The notes under the pieces are model-generated. The model worked only from the letters and a program-made list of their open reading frames with translations. It ran no database searches and was not told where the DNA came from. From Spirosoma rhododendri (GTDB lineage Bacteria > Bacteroidota > Bacteroidia > Cytophagales > Spirosomataceae), in NCBI RefSeq assembly GCF_012849055.1, contig NZ_CP051677.1, positions 5,595,001 to 5,659,000 of the forward strand: DNA of 64,000 nucleotides, in the 5' to 3' direction. Below are positions 36,805 through 45,205 of the stretch, one piece after another; positions within the stretch are counted from its first letter, which is position 1, and each line of letters begins with the position of its first letter. The translations under genes were made by a program, and so were the position numbers.

Positions 36805-38556
36805 ATGATAGTACAGCTTCCTCCACCACCCACCAAACGATGGCTTGTCAGACCAGTTCCCGACTCATCCGATGAGCGTGCAGCCATCGAATCGTTGACG
36901 GCGTCGTTGGGGGTAAGCCCATTTCTGGCGGGCTTACTGGTGCAGCGTGGTATTAAAACGTTTGAGGAAGCCCGTCTGTTTTTCCGGCCGGAGTTCACGC
37001 ACCTGCACGACCCATTTGCCATGCGCGACATGGACCGGGCCGTTGAGCGGTTGAAAAAGGCACTCTATGCTCCACAGCCGGAAAAGATCCTGATATACGG
37101 CGATTATGATGTCGACGGAACGACGTCGGTAGCCCTGGTGTACAGTTTTCTGCGCACCCACCACGATCAGCTCGATTTTTATATTCCGGACCGTTACAAG
37201 GAAGGCTACGGCATTTCGCGGCAGGGTATCGAATGGGCAGCCGAGAACGGCTTCACGCTCATTATCGCCCTCGACTGTGGTATCAAGTCCGTTGATCGGG
37301 TTGCCGAAGCCAAAGCACTGGGCGTCGACTTCATTATTTGCGATCACCACCGCCCGGGCGATGAACTGCCCGACGCAGCCGCCGTGCTCGACCCCAAACG
37401 TAACGACTGCCTGTACCCGTACAAGGAGTTAAGCGGCTGTGGCGTCGGTTTTAAGCTGTTGCAGGCGTTCTGTCTGGATCAGGGTATCGACCTGAAAACG
37501 CTGTACCCCAGCCTCGATCTGGTAGCGGTCAGCATCGCGTCGGACATTGTACCGCTGACGGGTGAAAACCGGGTAATGGCGCATTATGGCCTTAAAGTTA
37601 TCAACAGTCAGCCACGCATCGGCCTGAAAGCGCTGATCAAAGTAGCAGGCTTCCGAAACGGCAACACGCTCGACCTGACCAACCTTGTTTTCGGGCTGGG
37701 GCCACGTATCAATGCCGCCGGGCGTATCAAACACGCGAAAGCCGCTGTTCAGCTGTTACTAGCCGAATCAGACGAGGAAGCCGACGACTTTGCGTTTGCC
37801 ATCAATAAGCACAATAGCGACCGGCGGGTGTATGACAGCAAAATGACCGACGAAGCGCTGGCCATGATCCGGCAGGATGAAGCGCTGTTACAAGCCAAAT
37901 CGACAGTGTTGTTCGACGCTACCTGGCACAAAGGTGTAATCGGTATCGTAGCGTCGCGCTGTATCGAACACTTCCACCGCCCCACGATTATCCTGACCCA
38001 GTCGAACGACAAAGCCGCCGGGTCGGCGCGGTCGGTGCCTGGTTTCGATGTGTACGAAGCCATCGAAGAGTGCGCCGATCTGCTCGAACAGTTTGGCGGC
38101 CACACGTTCGCGGCTGGTATGACGCTGCCCGTTGATAACATCGATGCGTTTCGCAGGAAGTTCGAGTCCGTTGTGGCAGCGCGTATTCAGGCCGAGCATC
38201 TGACGCCACTCATCGACATCGACCTGCCCCTCGATTTCAGCGAAATCACCGACAAACTGTACCGCATCGTCAAGCAGATGGGACCGTTCGGGCCGCACAA
38301 TGCGCAGCCGGTATTCGTAACCGAAGACGTGTACCTGGCCGCCGAACCGGTGATCATGAAAGACAAGCACCTGAAACTGCAACTCCAGCAAAACCGGACC
38401 GGGCATCAGCTTACGGCGGTTGGGTTCGGTATGGCCCAGTACGCTCAGCAGTTGCAGCCCCGCAAACCGTTTTCTATCTGCTATCAGGTCGAGCAGAATG
38501 TGTTCAACGGCACGGTATCGCTCCAGCTGATGCTGAAAGATATCCGGTGCGCCTAG
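36805..38556 (+). CDS. recJ: Single-stranded-DNA-specific exonuclease RecJ
   Basis: 583 aa. The DHH phosphodiesterase core has YGDYDVDGTTSVAL, the DCGIKS motif and CDHHRPGDE; the DHHA1 domain has GPRINAAGRIKHA and the GGHTFAAGM segment; a C-terminal OB-like domain closes the protein. It degrades single-stranded DNA 5' to 3' in recombination and repair. Its last four bases overlap the convergent DUF2252 gene. The close upstream TATCTTG is only a partial promoter match. Confidence 0.96.
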   Translation: MIVQLPPPPTKRWLVRPVPDSSDERAAIESLTASLGVSPFLAGLLVQRGIKTFEEARLFFRPEFTHLHDPFAMRDMDRAVERLKKALYAPQPEKILIYGDYDVDGTTSVALVYSFLRTHHDQLDFYIPDRYKEGYGISRQGIEWAAENGFTLIIALDCGIKSVDRVAEAKALGVDFIICDHHRPGDELPDAAAVLDPKRNDCLYPYKELSGCGVGFKLLQAFCLDQGIDLKTLYPSLDLVAVSIASDIVPLTGENRVMAHYGLKVINSQPRIGLKALIKVAGFRNGNTLDLTNLVFGLGPRINAAGRIKHAKAAVQLLLAESDEEADDFAFAINKHNSDRRVYDSKMTDEALAMIRQDEALLQAKSTVLFDATWHKGVIGIVASRCIEHFHRPTIILTQSNDKAAGSARSVPGFDVYEAIEECADLLEQFGGHTFAAGMTLPVDNIDAFRRKFESVVAARIQAEHLTPLIDIDLPLDFSEITDKLYRIVKQMGPFGPHNAQPVFVTEDVYLAAEPVIMKDKHLKLQLQQNRTGHQLTAVGFGMAQYAQQLQPRKPFSICYQVEQNVFNGTVSLQLMLKDIRCA

Positions 38557-39788
38557 AGTACTAGGTCCGTTGCTACGGTGTGGAAGAACCCCTGATCGTA
38601 AGCGTCGCAGTACGTTTCGTAGTCGGCACCGACCTGCTGAGCATAAGCGTAGGCGTATTCAATCAGCGGCTGCTCCCAGCGGCTACGGTCCTGCCCGAAA
38701 CTGATTAGCGCATCGGCAATGGCTGACCCCTGCCGACCACTGGCCCGCAGGTGCCCCCATCCGCACAGCCGCCCCATTGTGGCAACCAGGCTGAGCAGTT
38801 TACGCGGCTTACCAATCAGTTCGTTCAGTGAAATTCGGTCTTCGACAGGCTGCAATTCGCGCAATACGTACGACGCCCCACCGGGGAAACTAATTGGATG
38901 CAGCAACGCCGGCGACGCTGCCTGTACGCGTTTCTGCACTTCGACAATGCGCTGGGCCTCGCTTATCCAGATCGGCTGAGCGTCGGTCAGGCGGTTCTGT
39001 AGCGACGAGGGTACAGCCTGCTTCAGATCGAGCAGGTATTCCTTCCCCCGTTTGCCGTATCCCCTGACAATGAGGATATACCGGTCGATACCCAGACTAC
39101 CCGTTCCGGCCAGGCGGTGGGCTATGTCCAGCACGTCGAAGAAAGCCGGGTCGGGCTGCGTTTGCGCCCACACGCGCACGGCCGTCTCGATCCGCTGCCG
39201 GGTTTCAGCATCGACCGGGCTGGTGCGCGGTGACCGACGGCGGAACCGAACTGTATGCTTTTTGTAACGCAGGCGGCTTTTCAGGAACGCCCGCCGTTTC
39301 CGACACTCGACCGTTCGTAAAAACTGCCCGACGATTCCCCTGGCCGACTCCTGCTCCAGCGACCGAATATATCCCCTCGACAGCGTCAGCGCATAGGCTT
39401 CGGTCAGCGTTTTCACCAGTTGCATCACCTCCGCTTCGTTTAGCTGCAACGCGCTGGCCGACACAAACAAACTACACGTCACGCGAGCCAAATCCGCCAG
39501 ATTTGGGGCCAGTATACTCTCGTCAAAGTCGTTCAAATCGAAATACGCGACGCGGTTATCAGCTTTGAATGAACCGAAATTTTCGATGTGCAGGTCGCCC
39601 ACGTTCCACGTCAGCGGGGCCTGCCAGACAAACGAATCGGTGGGAATGTCGTTGTTAAACAGGTGGCAGGTTCCGCGAAAAAAGCGAAACTTACTTTCTC
39701 GCATGGCGGCATATTTGTACGCCAAAAACCGGGGGTTTCGATCTTCGTTGTACGAACGGATACGGTCGGGAACTGATAGTGGGCTCAT
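38553..39788 (-). CDS. DUF2252 family protein (kinase-fold-like)
   Basis: 411 aa from the ATG at 39788 (MSPLSVPDRIRSYNEDRNP); a 12-residue longer reading is open. DUF2252 landmarks: an N-terminal RGTCHLFNNDI, a LTWNVGDLHIENFGSF loop and VAYFDLNDFDES, which together resemble the catalytic and metal-binding loops of protein-kinase-like aminoglycoside phosphotransferases, with a C-terminal helical part ending in ATDLVL. Function not established. Its 3' end overlaps recJ by four bases in a tail-to-tail arrangement, and the gene is divergent from lptB. Confidence 0.85.
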   Translation of the reverse strand: MSPLSVPDRIRSYNEDRNPRFLAYKYAAMRESKFRFFRGTCHLFNNDIPTDSFVWQAPLTWNVGDLHIENFGSFKADNRVAYFDLNDFDESILAPNLADLARVTCSLFVSASALQLNEAEVMQLVKTLTEAYALTLSRGYIRSLEQESARGIVGQFLRTVECRKRRAFLKSRLRYKKHTVRFRRRSPRTSPVDAETRQRIETAVRVWAQTQPDPAFFDVLDIAHRLAGTGSLGIDRYILIVRGYGKRGKEYLLDLKQAVPSSLQNRLTDAQPIWISEAQRIVEVQKRVQAASPALLHPISFPGGASYVLRELQPVEDRISLNELIGKPRKLLSLVATMGRLCGWGHLRASGRQGSAIADALISFGQDRSRWEQPLIEYAYAYAQQVGADYETYCDAYDQGFFHTVATDLVL

Positions 39789-39926
39789 AATATTTGTTAA
39801 TAAACAGCGGTCGGAGACTGCCATCGGCTAAAATAGCTGGCAAACCCTGTTGATAAGTCACAACTTTGTCTGTAGCAAGTTGGCTATCGACAGAACCAAT
39901 CATGTCGACAGCGTAGCACTAATCAA

Positions 39927-40658
39927 ATGATTCTCAGAACTGAACATCTCATAAAAAAATACGGCTCCCGACTCGTCAATAACGATGTGTCTTATCAGGT
40001 CGCGCAGGGCGAGATCGTTGGTCTGCTGGGGCCAAACGGGGCGGGTAAGACAACGTCGTTCTACATGGCCGTAGGGCTGGTAAAACCCAACAGCGGCCAC
40101 GTATTCATCGACAATATCGACGTTACCGATTTGCCCATGTACAAACGGGCGCGGCTGGGGTTGGGCTATCTGGCGCAGGAGGCTTCCGTCTTTCGCGATT
40201 TAACCGTCGAAGAAAACGTACTGGCCGTATTGCAGATGACCGACCTGCCCAAGCGCGAACAGAAAGACAAAGTCGAGGAACTGCTCAACGAGTTCAGCCT
40301 GACGCACGTCCGCAAAAACAAAGGCAAAGTACTGTCGGGGGGCGAGCGTCGCCGGACCGAGATTGCCCGCGCTTTGGCCGTCGACCCCAAATTCATTCTG
40401 CTCGACGAACCGTTTGCCGGTGTCGACCCAATTGCGGTGGAAGACATTCAGGGTATCGTCGCCAAACTCAAGCACCGCAACATCGGCATCCTGATTACCG
40501 ACCACAACGTAAACGAAACGCTGTCGATCACCGACCGGGCGTATCTGCTGTTTGAAGGTAAAATTCTGAAGCAGGGCACCGCCGAAGAATTGGCCAGCGA
40601 CGAGCAGGTCCGGCGGCTGTATCTGGGCCAGAACTTCGAGTTGAAACGCAAGATTTAA
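39927..40658 (+). CDS. lptB: LPS export ABC transporter ATP-binding protein LptB
   Basis: 243 aa. Walker [12 protein letters not shown] (about 35-45), signature LSGGERRR, Walker [13 protein letters not shown] and the H-loop ITDHNVNET, with the LptB-typical [19 protein letters not shown] segment. It powers LPS transport with LptFG, which are not in the window. The start at 39927 ([13 protein letters not shown]) is the first in frame. It is followed by a strong palindrome. Confidence 0.95.
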   Translation: MILRTEHLIKKYGSRLVNNDVSYQVAQGEIVGLLGPNGAGKTTSFYMAVGLVKPNSGHVFIDNIDVTDLPMYKRARLGLGYLAQEASVFRDLTVEENVLAVLQMTDLPKREQKDKVEELLNEFSLTHVRKNKGKVLSGGERRRTEIARALAVDPKFILLDEPFAGVDPIAVEDIQGIVAKLKHRNIGILITDHNVNETLSITDRAYLLFEGKILKQGTAEELASDEQVRRLYLGQNFELKRKI

Positions 40659-40661
40659 ACG

Positions 40662-40693
40662 CAACGGTCCCGGCTACCTAGCCGGGACCGTTG
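40662..40693. terminator. Palindrome after lptB
   Basis: CAACGGTCCCGGCTA and its complement separated by two bases. There is no plus-strand T tract, but stem strength and position between two converging genes argue for a termination or 3'-protection role. Confidence 0.65.
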
Positions 40694-40706
40694 TGCTGAC
40701 AAGCTG

Positions 40707-40883
40707 TTACCAGCGACCGTACCAGCCGGGCCGGGCGGGTGGCGGCAGAACCGGTCGGCCGTAGCCGTAATGAGGGCGGTGGTAAGGCCGGCGGTAACCG
40801 TAGTTGACTGAGCAGGACGCCATCGTTACTACTACCAGAGCGAACAGCAGAAAATGGCTTATGAAATGCTTGATTGTGTTCAT
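40707..40883 (-). CDS. Small lipoprotein (58 aa), Tyr/Arg/Pro-rich
   Basis: A 59-codon frame on the minus strand starting at ATG 40883. N-terminal hydrophobic helix (about 8-21) ends in a lipobox MASC with Cys24. The mature peptide is rich in Tyr, Arg, Pro, Gly and Trp (YGYRRPYHRPHYGYGRP, then GWYGRW). It resembles small cell-envelope lipoproteins of Bacteroidota with a YG/RP-rich tail. The gene is too short for most automated thresholds, but start, signal and lipobox are all well formed. Function unknown; it lies alone between lptB and recO. Confidence 0.7.
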   Translation of the reverse strand: MNTIKHFISHFLLFALVVVTMASCSVNYGYRRPYHRPHYGYGRPVLPPPARPGWYGRW

Positions 40884-40996
40884 CGTCGTAGGTTGTTTTA
40901 ACCCGTTTACGATGCTTTGAACCGATTTATCCGCCCGCGTTTAACCCAATTTGTTTATTTAACGGCAGTTTAACGGGTATAAACCGGGTCTTAAAC

Positions 40997-41689
40997 TCAG
41001 CCCAGCACTTCCCGCAAAACGGGTAGCGACTTCACCTCGCCCAGCGAATCGATGTGCACATGATAGTAGGCCACCAGTGCGTCGAGCAGTTCGTTGCGGG
41101 CCGCGCGGCTCAGGTCGATGGGTGTACCGATGGGCATTCGCAGCAGGATGTTAAGGGCTTTTTCCATCGCATCGTCGGGTAGGAAAGCGACCGAGTGCTC
41201 GCGCAGCTGATTTTCAAATTCCCGCGCTGATTCGGGGCCAAAGCCCAGATAAAATGACAGCTTGAGCAGAAACGCCAGGTGAAAGTTCTCGTAGTTCGTT
41301 TGGGCCTGCTCCAGAAATAGCACCGAGTCGATCAGAAATTTAAACAGCACCGGGCTACCCGCTTCTTCTTTCAGCACCTTGTTCAGCATCTCCGTCACAA
41401 ACAGCGCGATCGTCGACTTCGTGACTTCAAACGGCAGGCTCTGAAACGGGTAGCTGGTCTTTACCTCCGACAGCCGGTGCAGATCGCGGTCGTTCTTATA
41501 GTACACGACCATGTCGAGCAACGTCAGCGGCTGAAACAGAGCGATGCGGTTGTTTTTGCTTTTGGCCGAGCGCACGCCATTGACGATGTAACTCTGCAAC
41601 CCAAATTCTTCGGTATAAACGCGGGAGATAATCGACGTTTCGCGGTAACGGATATAACTGAGGGCGATTCCCCGGGTCTTTTGCAGCAT
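40997..41689 (-). CDS. recO: DNA repair protein RecO
   Basis: 230 aa. N-terminal OB-fold: KTRGIALSYIRYRETSIISRVYTEE, then FQPLTLLDMVVYY and a helical C-terminal domain (LHRLSEVKTSYPFQSLP, LLKLSFYLGFGPESA). It anneals single-stranded DNA and loads RecA with RecR. The zinc-binding Cys residues of many RecO proteins are absent here, as in other Bacteroidota. The start MLQKTRGIALSY at 41689 fits the family. Confidence 0.93.
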   Translation of the reverse strand: MLQKTRGIALSYIRYRETSIISRVYTEEFGLQSYIVNGVRSAKSKNNRIALFQPLTLLDMVVYYKNDRDLHRLSEVKTSYPFQSLPFEVTKSTIALFVTEMLNKVLKEEAGSPVLFKFLIDSVLFLEQAQTNYENFHLAFLLKLSFYLGFGPESAREFENQLREHSVAFLPDDAMEKALNILLRMPIGTPIDLSRAARNELLDALVAYYHVHIDSLGEVKSLPVLREVLG

Positions 41690-41701
41690 TGATTTTCTTT
41701 C

Positions 41702-41850
41702 GACAGGATTACGGGATTAACAGGATTTGGTGGCATAGCTCGCGGATGACGTTTTTATAAATGAAATCCGCGATCATCCGCCACAATCTGTGACACCCGC
41801 GTGCAGTCAAATCCTGTCAATCCGAGCGTCGGCCCGGCTGTAATCCTGTC
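41702..41850. repeat. Dispersed palindromic repeat, GACAGGATTAC family, copy 1
   Basis: The left end has GACAGGATTAC and ACAGGATTTG; the right end has CAAATCCTGTC and TAATCCTGTC. Inner arms GCGGATGA and TCATCCGC make the whole stretch a nested palindrome between recO and the ArsC-like gene. Related sequence recurs at 48992. Confidence 0.65.
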
Positions 41851-41856
41851 AATACT

Positions 41857-42282
41857 CTAAGATACGTGTTTTTCGACGAAATCGCGGCTGAATTCGCGGA
41901 TCTGATCGCGGATACGGCGGTAGTTAGCCATTACCTCGTCGGGCGATCCGCTGCCCTTCGATGGGTCTTCAAAGTTGTGGTGCAGCCGGTGCGTCCGGCC
42001 AATCCAGACCGGGCATCGCTCGCTTGCACTGTCGCACACGGTGATGACGTGGTCGATGGGCAGGTGCGCGTAACCGTCGACCAGATCCGACGTGTGGTGG
42101 CTGATGTCGACGCCGTCTTCTGCCATCACCTGTACCGCTTTCGGGTTCAGCCCGTGCGTCTCGACGCCCGCACTCAGCACCTCGGCGCGGTCGCCCGCAA
42201 ACTGTTGCAGATAGCCGTGCGCCATTTGACTCCGGGTCGAATTGCCCGTACACAAAACCAGTATTCGTTGCTTTTCCTGCAT
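41857..42282 (-). CDS. ArsC-like arsenate reductase/low-molecular-weight phosphatase family protein
   Basis: 141 aa from ATG 42282 ([20 protein letters not shown]); a longer frame upstream would be a TTG start and adds unrelated residues. The P-loop C-T-G-N-S-T-R-S (about 10-17) is the catalytic CX5R loop of thioredoxin-type ArsC and small tyrosine phosphatases. [16 protein letters not shown] carries the extra Cys pair of thioredoxin-type ArsC and [12 protein letters not shown] is also ArsC-like. It probably reduces arsenate, though no arsR, arsB or acr3 is nearby, so a phosphatase role cannot be excluded. Divergent from the FAH gene across 91 bases. Confidence 0.85.
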   Translation of the reverse strand: MQEKQRILVLCTGNSTRSQMAHGYLQQFAGDRAEVLSAGVETHGLNPKAVQVMAEDGVDISHHTSDLVDGYAHLPIDHVITVCDSASERCPVWIGRTHRLHHNFEDPSKGSGSPDEVMANYRRIRDQIREFSRDFVEKHVS

Positions 42283-42373
42283 GGCGCAAAAATCGCCGTT
42301 TACACCCGTAGTGCAACGCACCGGAGTAATAAAACGGCTTTTACTTCTTTTGTCAACAACTGGAAATTTAGTC

Positions 42374-43192
42374 ATGAAGCTATACAAACTACCCACCGGG
42401 GCTATTCTCGAATCAGACAATCAGTATTTCGCCATTGACGCCGACTGGGATTCGCTCGTCAACCGCGACGATCTACACGCACACCTGACGCAACTCGCAA
42501 CGACGGCATCGCCCACAACCGAACCAACGCAGCCGTTGGCCCCTATTGGTCGGCAGGAAGTCTGGGCAGCGGGCGTAACGTACCTGCGTAGCCGCGACGC
42601 CCGGATGGAGGAATCGAAAAAGGCCGGAGCCGATAACTTTTACGACCGGGTTTACGACGCCGAACGGCCCGAACTGTTCTTTAAATCGACCGCCGAACGG
42701 GTCGTTGGTCCCGGTGGCACCGTTCGTATCCGGCGCGACTCGACCTGGAACGTACCCGAACCCGAACTGACACTGTTTATTACCTCGTCGGGCAAAATCG
42801 TGGGCTATACCTGCGGCAACGACATGAGTTCGCGGAGCATTGAAGGCGAAAATCCGCTATATCTGCCGCAGGCAAAAACCTACGACGGCAGCGCGGCTCT
42901 CGGCCCCTGCCTGTACGTGCCGGAGCAGCCCATTTCGCCCGACACGATGATGCACCTGCAAATCGACCGGGCTGGGGAAACGGTGTTCTTAGGCGACCTC
43001 ACAATCAGTCAGATGAAGCGGCAGCATACCGAACTCGTATCGTTTCTGTACCGCGAATGCTCGTTCCCGAACGGCTGTTTCCTGATGACCGGCACGGGGC
43101 TGGTACCGCCGGATTCGTTTACGCTGCAATCCGGCGACGTGATCAACATCAGCATCGACGGTATCGGTACCCTGACGAATCCGGTGGGGTAA
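42374..43192 (+). CDS. Fumarylacetoacetate hydrolase family protein
   Basis: 272 aa from ATG 42374 ([13 protein letters not shown]). FAH-type metal-dependent C-C hydrolase/decarboxylase fold with [37 protein letters not shown], the acidic [10 protein letters not shown] metal-site motif, [19 protein letters not shown] and [19 protein letters not shown]. The homologous group handles 2-keto-3-deoxy sugar acids and related acylpyruvates; the actual substrate is uncertain. It precedes the Nif3 gene by 47 bases. Confidence 0.88.
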   Translation: MKLYKLPTGAILESDNQYFAIDADWDSLVNRDDLHAHLTQLATTASPTTEPTQPLAPIGRQEVWAAGVTYLRSRDARMEESKKAGADNFYDRVYDAERPELFFKSTAERVVGPGGTVRIRRDSTWNVPEPELTLFITSSGKIVGYTCGNDMSSRSIEGENPLYLPQAKTYDGSAALGPCLYVPEQPISPDTMMHLQIDRAGETVFLGDLTISQMKRQHTELVSFLYRECSFPNGCFLMTGTGLVPPDSFTLQSGDVINISIDGIGTLTNPVG

Positions 43193-43239
43193 TAACAGCG
43201 GGGAATGTGCATTTTTGCGTTTCAACAGCACCGCTTTCT

Positions 43240-44340
43240 ATGCAAACTATTCGCCACGTCACTACTTTTCTCGAAACCCTTGCTCCCCTCGCCTATCAGG
43301 AATCGTACGACAATGCCGGGCTACTCGTGGGCGACCCCGATACGGCCGTAACGGGCATCCTCGTTACGCTCGACTGCGTTGAAAGCGTTGTTGATGAGGC
43401 CGTTGCGAAAGGGTGCAATCTGATTGTGGCGCACCACCCGATTGTGTTTAAAGGCTTGAAAAAGCTGAACGGCAGCAATTACGTAGAGCGCACGATCATC
43501 AGGGCGATAAAAAATGACGTAGCCATCTACGCGACCCACACCAACCTCGACAGCGTGACGGGGGGCGTCAATTTTATGATTGCCGAAAAGCTGGGGCTGC
43601 AAAACGTGCGGATTCTGGCCCCCAAAACCCAGACGCTGATGAAGCTGGCGACCTTCGTACCCCTGGCCGACACGCAGCGAGTGCTCGACGCGCTGCACGA
43701 GGCCGGGGCGGGTAATATCGGCAACTACAGCCGCGCCAGCTTCCGGGTCGAAGGGACGGGCGCGTATCAGGCGGGCGAAGCGGCCAACCCGGTGCTGGGT
43801 GAGATTGGCGAATACCACCGCGAACCTGAACACCGCATCGAGGTTATTTTCCCTAGACACCAACAGCGGTCGGTACTAGATGCGCTACGCAGAGAACACC
43901 CGTACGAGGAGATCGCGTATGATTTGTACGCGCTGGAAAACGCCGATCAGACCGTCGGTTCGGGCGTAGTAGGCGAGTTGCCAGAATCAATGTCGGAACA
44001 GACTTGGCTGGCTTATTTGAAAGAAAAGATGAACCTGCCACTGATTCGGCATACGTCCTTACTGGGGCGCCCGGTGCAGCGAGTGGCAGTGTGCGGGGGC
44101 GCGGGCGGCTTTCTGCTCAACGACGCCGTTCGGGCGGGGGCCGAGGTGTTTGTTACGGCCGATTACAAATACCACGAATTTTTCGACGCCGACGGCCGGA
44201 CAATCATCTGCGACATCGGCCACTATGAGAGCGAAGTCTTCACGAAAGACTTACTGGTCCGGCATTTAGCAAAAAAATTCGTTACTTTTGCGGTAATTTT
44301 TTCCGAAACGGATACCAATCCCGTACGGTACTACGTCTGA
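43240..44340 (+). CDS. Nif3-like dinuclear metal-centre protein (YbgI/YqfO family)
   Basis: 366 aa from ATG 43240 (MQTIRHVTTFLETLAP). Conserved metal ligands are in HHPIVFKGLK, THTNLDSVTGG, GGAGGFLL and ADYKYHEF and GHYESE near the C-terminus. The middle about 130 residues are the inserted domain of the long YqfO-type branch. The family is called GTP cyclohydrolase 1 type 2 in many databases without good proof; function unknown. The zinc-ribbon gene follows 38 bases downstream, a conserved arrangement in Bacteroidota. Confidence 0.9.
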   Translation: MQTIRHVTTFLETLAPLAYQESYDNAGLLVGDPDTAVTGILVTLDCVESVVDEAVAKGCNLIVAHHPIVFKGLKKLNGSNYVERTIIRAIKNDVAIYATHTNLDSVTGGVNFMIAEKLGLQNVRILAPKTQTLMKLATFVPLADTQRVLDALHEAGAGNIGNYSRASFRVEGTGAYQAGEAANPVLGEIGEYHREPEHRIEVIFPRHQQRSVLDALRREHPYEEIAYDLYALENADQTVGSGVVGELPESMSEQTWLAYLKEKMNLPLIRHTSLLGRPVQRVAVCGGAGGFLLNDAVRAGAEVFVTADYKYHEFFDADGRTIICDIGHYESEVFTKDLLVRHLAKKFVTFAVIFSETDTNPVRYYV

Positions 44341-44378
44341 CCCCGGTCAGGCAGTATATACTTTAACACACGCTCCGA

Positions 44379-45134
44379 ATGGAACTTACGATTGCGCAAA
44401 AACTGGACGCTCTGCTGCATCTGCAATCCCTTGACTCCCAACTCGATGAACTCATAAAAATCCGCGGTGGCCTGCCCGAGGAGGTACGTGACCTCGAAGA
44501 TGACATCGCTGGTTTTGAAACCCGGATCGGTAAATTTCAAAGCGAAATCAAAACGCTGGAGGAAGAAATCGAACGCAACCGGGCCGCCAAGAAAGACGCC
44601 GAGAAACTGATTGCCAAGTACAAAGAGCAGCAGATGAACGTGCGTAACAACCGCGAGTTCGACGCGATCTCGAAGGAAGTCGAACTGCAATCGCTGGAGA
44701 TTGAGCTGGCGGAAAAACGTACCAACGAAGCGCAGTTCCGCGCCCGTGGCAAAGAAGAAGAAATCAAGAACACGCAGAACCTGCTCAACGAGCGTAAGGA
44801 AGATTTGAAAGCCAAGAAACAGGAGCTGGATCAGATCACCTCGGAAAGCCAGGACGAAGAGAAAGAAATTATCCGGCAGAGTGAAGAGCAGGCTACGACC
44901 ATCGAGCCGCGTCTGCTGAACTCGTACCGCAAAATCCGTGGTAACGCCCTCAACGGTCTGGCCGTCGTGATGGTAAAGCGCGGTGCCTGCGGAGGCTGCT
45001 TTAACGTCGTTCCGCCCCAGCGGCAGGCCGACATCAAAGACAAGAAGAAGATCATCGTCTGCGAACACTGCGGCCGGATCTTTGCCGACGTAGAAGGCGT
45101 CCCCGAACCCGCTACGACGGGTCGTGGCCGGTAA
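44379..45134 (+). CDS. Coiled-coil C4 zinc-ribbon protein
   Basis: 251 aa. About residues 1-190 are a long coiled coil, followed by a zinc ribbon with CGGC (about 205) and CEHC (about 231) pairs. This is the CdsZ/DUF164 C4-type family conserved next to Nif3 genes in Bacteroidota and elsewhere, with no agreed function. The gene ends with a strong terminator, so Nif3 and zinc-ribbon genes likely share a transcript. Confidence 0.87.
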   Translation: MELTIAQKLDALLHLQSLDSQLDELIKIRGGLPEEVRDLEDDIAGFETRIGKFQSEIKTLEEEIERNRAAKKDAEKLIAKYKEQQMNVRNNREFDAISKEVELQSLEIELAEKRTNEAQFRARGKEEEIKNTQNLLNERKEDLKAKKQELDQITSESQDEEKEIIRQSEEQATTIEPRLLNSYRKIRGNALNGLAVVMVKRGACGGCFNVVPPQRQADIKDKKKIIVCEHCGRIFADVEGVPEPATTGRGR

Positions 45135-45167
45135 TTTTATCGCAACAAGTATTAATTAGTGCTAGTG

Positions 45168-45198
45168 GAAGGTCGCCCTGTGGCGACCTTCTCTTTTT
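45168..45198 (+). terminator. Intrinsic terminator after the zinc-ribbon gene
   Basis: GAAGGTCGCC pairs with GGCGACCTTC across CTGT, followed by TCTTTTT; it ends 7 bases before the next start codon. Confidence 0.9.
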
Positions 45199-45205
45199 CC
45201 AACTC

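Noticed and set aside
42283..42420. N-terminal extension of the ArsC-like gene from a TTG
   Set aside because: It overlaps the divergent FAH-family start and lacks family similarity; the ATG at 42282 is right before the P-loop.
44331..45068. Minus-strand frame of 245 codons over the zinc-ribbon gene
   Set aside because: Phe/Leu-rich antisense shadow of a coiled coil; the plus strand has a complete zinc-ribbon protein.
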